Positions 1 to 5,980 of a stretch of DNA of 13,602 nucleotides are shown here, piece after piece. The position numbers and the translations under genes were made by a program. The stretch is from contig RPRC01000176.1 of the NCBI GenBank assembly GCA_003857395.1, positions 1-13,602 on the forward strand. Reading direction: 5' to 3'. Every line of letters begins with the position of its first letter. Positions within the stretch are counted from its first letter, which is position 1. Under the pieces are notes generated by a model. The model saw nothing but the letters and a program-made list of their open reading frames with translations. It was not told the DNA's origin and searched no databases. The DNA comes from Geobacter sp. (GTDB taxonomy: Bacteria > Desulfobacterota > Desulfuromonadia > Geobacterales > Geobacteraceae).

Positions 1-144
1 CAGTACGAGCTGATTGATCAAAATCTGCGTTACAACCCCCAGAAGTTTTGGCAGAGGAAAGAGCACGAAAATGATAATCGAATGCCCATCCTGTCACCTG
101 ACAGGGAACATCAACTCAGTGGACGTTCCGGCCGAAGGGCGTAA
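1..144 (+). CDS. 3' end of an unidentified upstream gene (partial)
   Basis: Frame 1 is open from the window edge to a TAA at 142-144 and gives 47 residues, beginning QYELIDQNLRYNPQKFWQ and ending in a basic tail. The other two plus-strand frames hit stops within the first 20 bases, and the composition of the first 25 residues looks protein-like. The last 74 bases overlap the zinc-ribbon gene starting at 71, which is a long overlap. The true stop is therefore as read, but the tail may be poorly conserved. No family is recognised. Confidence 0.35.
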   Translation, partial: QYELIDQNLRYNPQKFWQRKEHENDNRMPILSPDREHQLSGRSGRRA

Positions 145-982
145 TTTCGAATGCCCCAAATGCAAAAGCAGCTTTTTTGTGGCCAAACCGCCGCCGGAAG
201 CCGACGGCAGACACCTTATGAGCATGTGCCCGGTCTGCCAATACTCTACCTTTACCGATGAAATGTTTGCTGTCTGTCCGGAATGTGGAACAAAAGGAAC
301 GGACTACCAGAAAATGCTTCTCCAAAAGTCGGCGGGAAAAAAGGACCTGCGCGTTCCGGCACCGGACTACCCGGAGGAACCGCCCATGGCAATCAGTCAA
401 GATCAGGTCCAGCATGATTTCGAGCTGCTTACCCGTTCGCGCCGCAATCCCGACTTTGCCACGGAGCCACCTCTTGAAGCAGTTGCAGAGAAACCCGTGC
501 TTCCCCTGCCGATCAGGATAACCGGCTGGGCGGCACTGGCAACAGGCGGCGTTTTTCTCTGCTACGGTCTGGCAGGGCTGGCAAACTATTATGGAACCGA
601 CTGGCAGGCACTTCTCTCCGCCCCGCTGCTCGAGCCGGTCTCCAAGATTGTAATATTTTTCAAATACGGGATTTTCCCGTGGTTAAGGACACTAACCGGC
701 CTCGTAATAGTCCTTGCGGCAACCCGGTTTCTGGCTCTGAGACCATGGGCTCCCAAGGTTTTGAACGGTTTATGCTGGGGCAGCATCTGCCTCCTGCTGA
801 TCCAGGAAGCAGATGGGATCGTCAAGCGGGTCTTGATAACGTCCGGTTCACCCTCTGCTATTTTCTATCTGGATTGTCTCGTCAGCTACCTGATAAAGGT
901 GTCTCTGTGGAGCATCCCATTTCTCGCCGTAATCTGGCTTTTGAGTCGAGATGAAACCTCACAGGAATATCCGGAGGCCTGA
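71..982 (+). CDS. Zinc-ribbon protein with four predicted membrane helices
   Basis: The predicted product is 303 residues. Two CxxC pairs at the N-terminus (C5/C8 and C28/C31, spaced like an MJ0042-type zinc finger) are followed by a second set (C53/C56 and C69/C72), suggesting two zinc ribbons on the cytoplasmic side. A charged, proline-rich linker (about 85-145) leads to four hydrophobic segments near 150-172, 192-223, 228-246 and 265-292. The ATG at 71 is preferred over a TTG at 14 because the first cysteine pair then lies right at the N-terminus, as is usual for this class, and a GAGGAAAG stretch lies upstream. Function is unknown; proteins of this layout are often annotated only as zinc-ribbon membrane proteins. 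It overlaps the reading frame that enters from the left edge, so the two may be co-transcribed. Confidence 0.8.
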   Translation: MIIECPSCHLTGNINSVDVPAEGRNFECPKCKSSFFVAKPPPEADGRHLMSMCPVCQYSTFTDEMFAVCPECGTKGTDYQKMLLQKSAGKKDLRVPAPDYPEEPPMAISQDQVQHDFELLTRSRRNPDFATEPPLEAVAEKPVLPLPIRITGWAALATGGVFLCYGLAGLANYYGTDWQALLSAPLLEPVSKIVIFFKYGIFPWLRTLTGLVIVLAATRFLALRPWAPKVLNGLCWGSICLLLIQEADGIVKRVLITSGSPSAIFYLDCLVSYLIKVSLWSIPFLAVIWLLSRDETSQEYPEA

Positions 983-1268
983 TCTGTCCGCTGGGCAACC
1001 CCTCTGGCAGAGACACTTTTTGCCAGCTTCACCCTAAGTCCGGCAGGCTCCTCCCCAAACCTTAGGCTTATTGATTCCTTCCAGAACAAGAGCTTTTTGC
1101 CGCAGGTGAGAACTAGTCAACGGCGCAGGTGAAACATTTCAAAACGGGTACTTTCCCACAACATACTGATAGTACATACAAAAGACACTTCAGGGTAGCT
1201 TCTCGAGGAAATTCTTGCTAGCATAGGTTTTCAACACACTGAAACACTATGCCTTCGGAGGTTAGAAT

Positions 1269-2573
1269 TTGAAAAGCCGTGCACTCTTGATCCTTTTCCT
1301 TATCCTCGTCGGTTTGACCGGCGGTTTCCTGTTCCTGCGGGATGGCAAGGCCCCGCAAGTTACTTTTTACCCCGCTGATGGGACCGTTTCTGCAAACAGT
1401 CCGCCAAATCTGACCTTGGAGGATACGGAAACCGGCCTGAAAAACCTTACGGTTACGGTGTCCCAAGGTGGCAAGGAAACAAAGCTGGTCGACACCGCAT
1501 TCCCGGGCGGCACACCCCGTCACACGGTCCCGCTGCCCCTGGACAAACTCGGCTTGAAAGACGGCCCGATGACAATTGATATCATTGCCGCCGACAACGC
1601 AATGCTGGCAAACCGAGCCAAGCAGAGTCTGACGGTTGTCTACGATAACCGTCCCCCAACCATTTCCGTCCTGACCACTGCCCATAACATCAATCAAGGT
1701 GGCTCCGGACTGGCACTCTTCCGTGTTTCCGAGAAAGTACGTCGAACCGGGTTGCAGGTGGGAGACCGTTTCTTTCCGGCCTTTCCCCAGCAAAGCGGCG
1801 TCTATGCCTGCCTGTTCGCCTTTCCCTACGATATGAAACCAAATGAGTTCCTGCCGCGTCTCGTTGCCGTGGACCTGGCCGGTAACGAACGCACCAGCGG
1901 TATCTACTTCCATATTAGACGTAAGCCGGCCAAGTCCGACCGGATCACCATCAGCCAGGCTTTTCTCTCCGAGAAGATGCCGGATTTCCAGCACTATTTC
2001 CCGGACACCCGAGACCCGCTGAAGCTCTTCCTGCGGGTGAATAACGAACTCCGTGCCGCAAATGTCGCCAAGTTGAAGGAGCTCCAAACCAAAACCGCCG
2101 GAAAACCGCTCTGGCAGGGTGCCTTCATGCGTCTTCCCAAGGCCGCCCCACGGGCAGGATTTAACGACCAACGCGACTATTACGTCGACGGCCAAAAGGT
2201 TGACCACCAAACCCACCTGGGTATTGACCTGGCATCCCTTGCCGCATCACCGATACCGGCAGCAAACAACGGCACCGTCATCTTTGCCAATGAACTCGGC
2301 ATCTACGGCCAGTGCGTTATCATCGACCACGGCCTCGGACTGCAGAGCCTCTATTCTCACTTGAGCAGCATGAGCATTGCGGTCGGCGATCACGTGACCA
2401 AAGGGCAAATCATCGGCAACACCGGCACGACCGGCATGGCCGGCGGCGACCACCTGCACTTCGGCATACTCGTGAACGGCATAGAGGTTGAGCCGCGGGA
2501 ATGGCTTGACCAGCACTGGATAACCGACAATTTCACCGACAAATGGAACCAGGCCCTCGGTACGGCCAAGTAA
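1269..2573 (+). CDS. Exported M23-family (LytM-type) peptidoglycan endopeptidase
   Basis: The predicted product is 434 residues. It starts with TTG, supported by a GGAGG at 1257-1261 seven bases upstream. A hydrophobic segment at residues 5-23 is a signal peptide or N-terminal anchor. The middle (about 30-215) is predicted beta-rich and Ig-like and shows no motif I can name. The C-terminal third carries the M23 zinc site: HLGID (H316, D320), YSH (H364) and HLHFG (H395, H397), with the Gly-rich G-TG-T-G segment before the last motif. Family members cut peptide cross-links of peptidoglycan in the periplasm, or act as degenerate regulators of amidases; all metal and catalytic residues are present here, so an active enzyme is expected. 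Transcription probably ends at the hairpin at 2646-2700. It lies 286 bases after the zinc-ribbon gene and probably has its own promoter. Confidence 0.9.
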   Translation: MKSRALLILFLILVGLTGGFLFLRDGKAPQVTFYPADGTVSANSPPNLTLEDTETGLKNLTVTVSQGGKETKLVDTAFPGGTPRHTVPLPLDKLGLKDGPMTIDIIAADNAMLANRAKQSLTVVYDNRPPTISVLTTAHNINQGGSGLALFRVSEKVRRTGLQVGDRFFPAFPQQSGVYACLFAFPYDMKPNEFLPRLVAVDLAGNERTSGIYFHIRRKPAKSDRITISQAFLSEKMPDFQHYFPDTRDPLKLFLRVNNELRAANVAKLKELQTKTAGKPLWQGAFMRLPKAAPRAGFNDQRDYYVDGQKVDHQTHLGIDLASLAASPIPAANNGTVIFANELGIYGQCVIIDHGLGLQSLYSHLSSMSIAVGDHVTKGQIIGNTGTTGMAGGDHLHFGILVNGIEVEPREWLDQHWITDNFTDKWNQALGTAK

Positions 2574-2645
2574 CGTAACGAGAGAGTCAATCCCTGTTGA
2601 AGCTGTCCAAGCCATTTCATTCCGGCTTACGGACGACTTCCGGAC

Positions 2646-2700
2646 AAAAAAGGGGCACCTGACCATGAACGAAACAGTTCATGCCAGGTGCCCCTTTTTT
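2646..2700. terminator. Strong bidirectional rho-independent terminator
   Basis: An A6 run, a GGGGCACCTG arm, a second CATGAAC arm, a GAAACA loop and the matching GTTCATG and CAGGTGCCCC arms are followed by T6. The stem is about 17 bp plus the A/T flanks, with a small internal mismatch. The A-run on one side and T-run on the other make it functional in both directions. It sits between the convergent M23 gene (ends 2573) and M48 gene (ends 2750), where a shared terminator is expected. Confidence 0.92.
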
Positions 2701-2749
2701 CATACCAGCTGCAGCAGAAAAACCGGCTGCTTTCCTGCTCTCCGCAAGC

Positions 2750-3577
2750 TTATCTTCGCTTTGTACTGCCGAGTTTGCCCACCTTCCACGGAATCGTCTT
2801 GCGAACCGGATAGCCCTTTTCCTTAATCATTTTCCGGAGAATAAAAATCCTGTCCTCGGGGTGCGGGTGCGATGCCAACAAATACGGGAGTTTGCCACCC
2901 GCCTCCCCGGCCAGCCGGGAAAAAAAGTCGGTGGCACCTCCGGCATGGCCATATCCGGCAGTCAGCATATCCAACCCGAAGGCATCGGCAGCAGTCTCCT
3001 GTTGTCGAGAGTAGCGCATCTCCATACCGAGAAACAGGTCCGAAGCTATTCCGGCCACAGAGCTGTCCTGGCCGAACAACATTGCAAGGGCCAGGGTAAC
3101 GCCAAGCCCCCGGCCCATGCCTCTCAGGTGGTCGCGGTGGGCATAGTGGCCAAGCTCATGCCCCAGAACCATGGCCAGCTCATTTTCCGAGTGCACATTC
3201 TTCAGCAGCCCGGAAAACACCATGATCTGCCCACCCGGCAAGGCCATGGCATTTACCGCCTCGTTTTCAGCAACGCTGACGGAAAAAGCATACTTTTTCA
3301 GGGGGGAATCCGGGGGCAGGGTCTTCAGCATTTTCTGCAGAAGGTTGGTAAGCTCAGAATTCTCCTGATGACGGTATTTCTCCAGCAGATATTTGCCCGC
3401 CCAGACCTCGACATCGACGGGTACCCGAGGGACAACCAGTTCGGCCAGCCACCAGAATCCGAGGGAGATTACCGCCACTATGGTAACCAGCCCCCCGACC
3501 ATCCAGGCCAGTTCCGCCAGGGGATGGCTGCTGGAAACGTTTACGTTGCCCGAAAGTTCCCGCGGTGAGTATTTCAT
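2750..3577 (-). CDS. Membrane-anchored M48-family zinc metallopeptidase
   Basis: The predicted product is 275 residues. One transmembrane helix is predicted at about 24-47. The catalytic HELGH motif is at 140-144 (H140 and H144 zinc ligands, E141 base). The third ligand is E194 within SRQQETAADAFG, followed by the conserved SHPHPEDR at 237-243. These are all hallmarks of the M48B/Oma1-BepA-like branch, which degrades misfolded envelope proteins. No TPR region is present, unlike BepA, so it is a short membrane-tethered form. The start overlaps the stop of the upstream YbjQ-like gene by 4 bases (ATGA), indicating translational coupling. It is the last gene of a leftward operon ending at the terminator at 2646-2700. 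Confidence 0.9.
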   Translation of the reverse strand: MKYSPRELSGNVNVSSSHPLAELAWMVGGLVTIVAVISLGFWWLAELVVPRVPVDVEVWAGKYLLEKYRHQENSELTNLLQKMLKTLPPDSPLKKYAFSVSVAENEAVNAMALPGGQIMVFSGLLKNVHSENELAMVLGHELGHYAHRDHLRGMGRGLGVTLALAMLFGQDSSVAGIASDLFLGMEMRYSRQQETAADAFGLDMLTAGYGHAGGATDFFSRLAGEAGGKLPYLLASHPHPEDRIFILRKMIKEKGYPVRKTIPWKVGKLGSTKRR

Positions 3578-4050
3578 TTGGGGTTCAAGGCAACCGCCGT
3601 GCCGTAGGCGAGCACCTCAACGCAGCCCAACTTGTTTTTGCGGTTGGCCGCGTTGCCGATAGTGGCTGTTTCCAGACGCAGATTAACGACCATATCGGCA
3701 CCGTTACCCAGCGCCTGCTCTTTCATACGCAAAATCGCTTCCCGCCGTGCCCGATCCAACAGAGATTCATAGGCCTTGATGCGGCCGCCAAAGATGTTTC
3801 GCAGGATGGCAAGCATGCGCTTGAAATAGTCAACGGAGATTACCGCGCTGCCGGACACCAGAAAGGCATTCTTCACCCGCCCCTCGGCAAAATAGGCTTC
3901 AGCCGTCATCACCTGCACCATCAACTGCTCTCGCTCCCGCCTGATAATAGAAGCATAATGTTTTCTTTCCGCGTAGGAGCCTGCCGTGTAGCCTAGCGTT
4001 AGAAGAGCCAGGAAAATCAACAGGTCGAAGTATCTGGCTAGAAATTCCAT
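3574..4050 (-). CDS. Membrane-anchored YbjQ/UPF0145-like protein
   Basis: The predicted product is 158 residues: an N-terminal hydrophobic helix (about 7-25), a short charged linker, then a YbjQ-like domain from about residue 44 onward. It shows the family pattern of a central helix (YESLLDRARREAILRMKEQA), the GADMVVNLRL strand and a C-terminal strand ending AYGTAV, which closely parallels the adjacent shorter gene at 4063. YbjQ-family proteins (also called heavy-metal-binding domain proteins) form pentameric rings; their cellular role is not established. A GGAG lies just upstream of the ATG. The gene is 12 bases after the other YbjQ gene and overlaps the M48 peptidase start by 4 bases, so the three are almost certainly one operon. 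Confidence 0.82.
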   Translation of the reverse strand: MEFLARYFDLLIFLALLTLGYTAGSYAERKHYASIIRREREQLMVQVMTAEAYFAEGRVKNAFLVSGSAVISVDYFKRMLAILRNIFGGRIKAYESLLDRARREAILRMKEQALGNGADMVVNLRLETATIGNAANRKNKLGCVEVLAYGTAVALNPK

Positions 4051-4062
4051 GTCAGTACTCTC

Positions 4063-4377
4063 CTATTCGACGCGAACGGCTGTGCCGTAGGCAAATAGCT
4101 CGGCAGCCCCTTGGGCGACGGACGAAGTGGCAAAGCGGATGTTCACCACGGCATTCGCCCCACACTGCCTTGCCTGCTCCGTCATCCTCTGCATGGCTTC
4201 TTCCCGGGCATCCTGCAGCAGTTCAGTATAGCCCTTCAGTTCACCCCCCACCAAATTCTTCAAGCTGGCCATAATATCCCGGCCGACATGTTTAGCACGC
4301 ACGGTGCTGCCTTGCACGATACCAAAGTGCTCTACGATTTTTTTACCGGGAACAGTGTTTACGTTGGTCAGAATCAT
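4063..4377 (-). CDS. YbjQ/UPF0145 family protein
   Basis: The predicted product is 104 residues, the normal size for a single-domain YbjQ protein. Recognisable family features are the N-terminal strand and loop (VPGKKIVEHFGIVQGSTV), GRDIMASLKNLVGGELKGYTEL, then DAREEAMQRMTEQARQCGANAVVNIRF, and the closing FAYGTAV. The protein is soluble and cytoplasmic by appearance, with no hydrophobic helix. A purine-rich AGAGGGGGG ribosome binding site sits at 4381-4389 on the minus strand. It is the first gene of the set formed with the anchored paralogue (3574-4050) and the M48 peptidase. The paralogous pair may assemble together, one copy tethering the ring to the membrane (inference). Confidence 0.88.
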   Translation of the reverse strand: MILTNVNTVPGKKIVEHFGIVQGSTVRAKHVGRDIMASLKNLVGGELKGYTELLQDAREEAMQRMTEQARQCGANAVVNIRFATSSVAQGAAELFAYGTAVRVE

Positions 4378-4443
4378 AATCCCCCCTCTTTCGTTGCGAT
4401 AATTTTACCGAGTAAAAACGTAGCGCCAGGGCACGCAGGTACT

Positions 4444-4926
4444 TTACTGCCCGCACACCGGCCATACATAGTTGATTTCCTCCTTCTGGTTGCTGTCAAC
4501 ACTGCCGTCCTCCATATTTACGGCATCCGCATACCCGCTTTCGAGAGGAGCAGCCGAAGAGGACCAATAGTAATCCTGTTCCGCTAAAATATCCTCGTCG
4601 TCGACATTGCCGCTGTTCAGATATGCCAGCAGATCCGTCAATTCGCCGGGTGAGGGCAGGCGCCAGCCCTCGCATCCGCCGAATTTCTGCATGTTCAATT
4701 CATGGAGAAACTCAAGGGCCTCAGTCCACGTCAATTCCAGACCGGCAGGGTTCCCATCCCGTGTCCAGAGGACCCCGTTTCCAGGCAGAGAAAACGTTTC
4801 GTCATCCGAAACAGGTATCTTGCTCTGAGCAAAACAGGCGCCTGAATGGAAAGGGCTAGAGACAAAAAATGCGATCAGCCCAGCCAGCATGAACCTGATT
4901 GCAGTTGTCGTAGCAAAGGCAGTCAT
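4444..4926 (-). CDS. Exported DUF1566 (Lcl C-terminal domain-like) protein
   Basis: The predicted product is 160 residues. A signal peptide is likely (hydrophobic core about 11-24, possible cleavage after CFAQ near 34). The mature part matches the DUF1566 pattern: VLWTRDGNPAG, a helix with W67 (TWTEALEFL), GGCEGWRLPSPGEL at 83-95, DYYWSSS at 118-124, A-V-MEDG, and the C-terminal YVWPVCG. C84 and C158 could form a disulfide. The domain is common as a secreted or surface module in Deltaproteobacteria and Geobacter; its biochemical role is unknown. A GAGGGAG stretch lies upstream of the ATG. The gene is 66 bases from the first YbjQ gene on the same strand, so it could be read into that operon, but no signal decides this. 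Confidence 0.8.
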   Translation of the reverse strand: MTAFATTTAIRFMLAGLIAFFVSSPFHSGACFAQSKIPVSDDETFSLPGNGVLWTRDGNPAGLELTWTEALEFLHELNMQKFGGCEGWRLPSPGELTDLLAYLNSGNVDDEDILAEQDYYWSSSAAPLESGYADAVNMEDGSVDSNQKEEINYVWPVCGQ

Positions 4927-5117
4927 CCTTTTCTCCCTCTTTCAGATGGTTACAGGTTACAGGTACCGACGTCGTGAGAGATTCAGTTCCAGCCACGAGC
5001 CAAATGATGCAATGCTCAATCCTGACTCTTTCTGCTCCACGGCACCAGCCTTTCTGGTCTGTTGCCCGGCTGATACGTAGCATTTTTTCGATACATACCA
5101 GATCCATAATCGAATAA

Positions 5118-5417
5118 CAATTAATTAATTTCAATCATTCAGCCGGTACCGGAAGGGATTACCACCTATCCGAAGACATCACAGAACGGAAACAGGTGGA
5201 AGAAACAGTCGCCAAGCTCAACGAAATACTGGAAAAGCGTGTTCAGCAACAGACCGAACAACTGGAAGCCTTCAACAAGGGGTTGAAGGCCATTTCCGCA
5301 GCAGTGGCAGACGAACTTCTTGTTTTTCTGGACAGTATCGGCAGTCAATCAGAAGGTGCACAGTACGGTCACTCGTCTCGGGATTGGCCAGACAACCGTT
5401 TGCTTTGGCCCAGATGA
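5118..5417 (+). pseudogene. Remnant of a PAS-containing sensor histidine kinase
   Basis: An open stretch after a TAA at 5115-5117 reads GTGRDYHLSEDITERKQVEE, followed by a coiled-coil linker with LNEILEKRVQQQTEQLEAF and then KAISAAVADEL. GxGRD...DITERKQ is the typical end of a PAS/PAC domain, and the RVQQQTEQLEAFN stretch is the usual linker into a HisKA domain. No start codon with a ribosome binding site, no PAS core upstream and no HisKA His box or ATPase domain downstream are present. The frame ends after about 20 unrelated residues at 5417. This is best read as the decayed middle of a kinase gene. A short expressed coiled-coil protein starting at the GTG at 5196 is a less likely alternative. 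Confidence 0.55.
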
Positions 5418-5649
5418 TTCCAGATCTATTCCATTTCTTTTGATTGACCTGCCCAGAAACATTAACATTCTTGACGAAGTGATTGTTTCATACTAACCTA
5501 TATCCTATTATTTGGTGACATGTTTTCTTTGCTTTGCACCACCCGGGTACTTTCAGGAAAGAAGCCGTGGTCATCCTCGAATCATACAAGGAAGCTTCGA
5601 CCGTAGCCACTGTTTCGATACTGAATCAACGGTAAAAAACATATACAGC
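5418..5649. other. Gene-free stretch carrying the presumed riboswitch promoter
   Basis: No credible gene is present between the kinase remnant and the riboswitch. A TTGACG at 5471-5476 could serve as a -35 box, but the matching -10 at the right distance (TAACCT at 5494-5499) is weak and an alternative TATATC lies further on. A promoter somewhere here is required because the aptamer starts at 5650 and faces right; I cannot place it with confidence. Confidence 0.4.
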
Positions 5650-5736
5650 AAGTAGCCGATAATACTCAACCATCCGTGAGGATGGGGCGGAAAGCCTACA
5701 GGGTCTCACCGAGACAGCCGGGTTGCCGAAATACTT
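5650..5736 (+). ncRNA. GEMM-I riboswitch aptamer, GEMM-Ib (3',3'-cGAMP) type
   Basis: P1 is formed by AAGTA (5650-5654) with TACTT (5732-5736). P2 is CCATCC (5670-5675) closed by a GTGA GNRA tetraloop and GGATGG (5680-5685). The conserved GGGGCGGAAAGCC follows, with the A that stacks between the ligand bases near 5692. P3 is GTCTC (5703-5707) with GAGAC (5711-5715), then CAGCCGGGTTGCCGAA, with C5726 at the place of the ligand-pairing C92 of Vc2. In J1/2 (AATACTCAACC) an A near 5664 appears at the place of the c-di-GMP-specific G20; G-to-A here is the signature of the cGAMP-responsive Geobacter subclass. The overall sequence is very close to published Geobacter cGAMP riboswitches as I remember them. 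It controls the gene at 5981. Confidence 0.93.
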
Positions 5737-5767
5737 TGATACAGGTATTCGGCCCCGGCTATTTTTA
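5716..5767 (+). terminator. Riboswitch expression platform (attenuator terminator)
   Basis: AGCCGGG (5716-5722) pairs with CCCGGCT (5754-5760), and CCGAAATAC (5726-5734) pairs with GTATTCGG (5745-5752) leaving one bulged A; ATTTTTAT follows. The hairpin uses the 3' strand of P1 and the aptamer core including C5726, so it cannot coexist with the ligand-bound fold. Ligand binding should therefore prevent termination: an ON switch, as known for Geobacter cGAMP riboswitches. Confidence 0.88.
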
Positions 5768-5822
5768 TGTAACGGCGTACAATGCTTCGACCCCGATGTC
5801 AAAATTGGAGTTCTCTCGCTCC

Positions 5823-5858
5823 CTGCTTTTCTTTCTTCAATAAATCAAGGAAAAGCAG
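5823..5858 (+). promoter_or_regulatory. Leader hairpin downstream of the riboswitch
   Basis: A 12-bp stem pairs 5823-5834 (CTGCTTTTCTTT) with 5847-5858 (AAGGAAAAGCAG), with one G-U pair and a 12-base loop, followed by the pyrimidine run CTTTCTTTC. It could be a pause site, a second weak terminator or a stability element in the 5' leader; there is no proof of function. Confidence 0.4.
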
Positions 5859-5904
5859 CTTTCTTTCAAGTAACTCGTGCCTTACCGTTTTGGGCGTGAA
5901 GGAC

Positions 5905-5956
5905 TTTCATCCCGCGGATGAAACAGCCCATACGACGGGCCATGGTGGCCCTGTCG
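5905..5956 (+). promoter_or_regulatory. Two tight hairpins just before the ribosome binding site
   Basis: TTTCATCC (5905-5912) and GGATGAAA (5916-5923) form an 8-bp stem with a 3-base loop. Then CGAC-GGGCCA (5933-5942) pairs with TGGCCC-GTCG (5946-5956) with one bulged T and a TGG loop. The second ends 10 bases before the AGGAGG at 5967-5972, close enough to affect ribosome loading or transcript stability. Confidence 0.4.
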
Positions 5957-5980
5957 GAACATCACAAGGAGGAAGTTGTT

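Noticed and set aside
1004..1026. CTGGCA/TGCCAG hairpin after the zinc-ribbon gene
   Set aside because: Only 6 bp with an 11-base loop, and the T-run lies inside the loop rather than after the stem, so it does not look like a terminator.
1190..1225. Possible sigma-54 promoter before the M23 gene
   Set aside because: The GG and GC elements are 8 rather than 10 bases apart, so the spacing rule fails.
1218..2216. A 332-residue open frame antisense to the M23 peptidase gene
   Set aside because: It lies fully opposite a gene with strong catalytic motifs and a good ribosome binding site; its translation has no recognisable domain and reflects codon bias of the sense strand.
2681..3568. A 295-residue open frame antisense to the M48 peptidase gene
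   Set aside because: The opposite strand encodes HELGH and the other M48 motifs; this frame overlaps the terminator hairpin and has no domain-like sequence.
4856..5134. A 92-residue minus-strand frame overlapping the start of the DUF1566 gene
   Set aside because: It overlaps the signal peptide region of a better gene and its composition (many Cys, Arg and Trp) is not protein-family-like.
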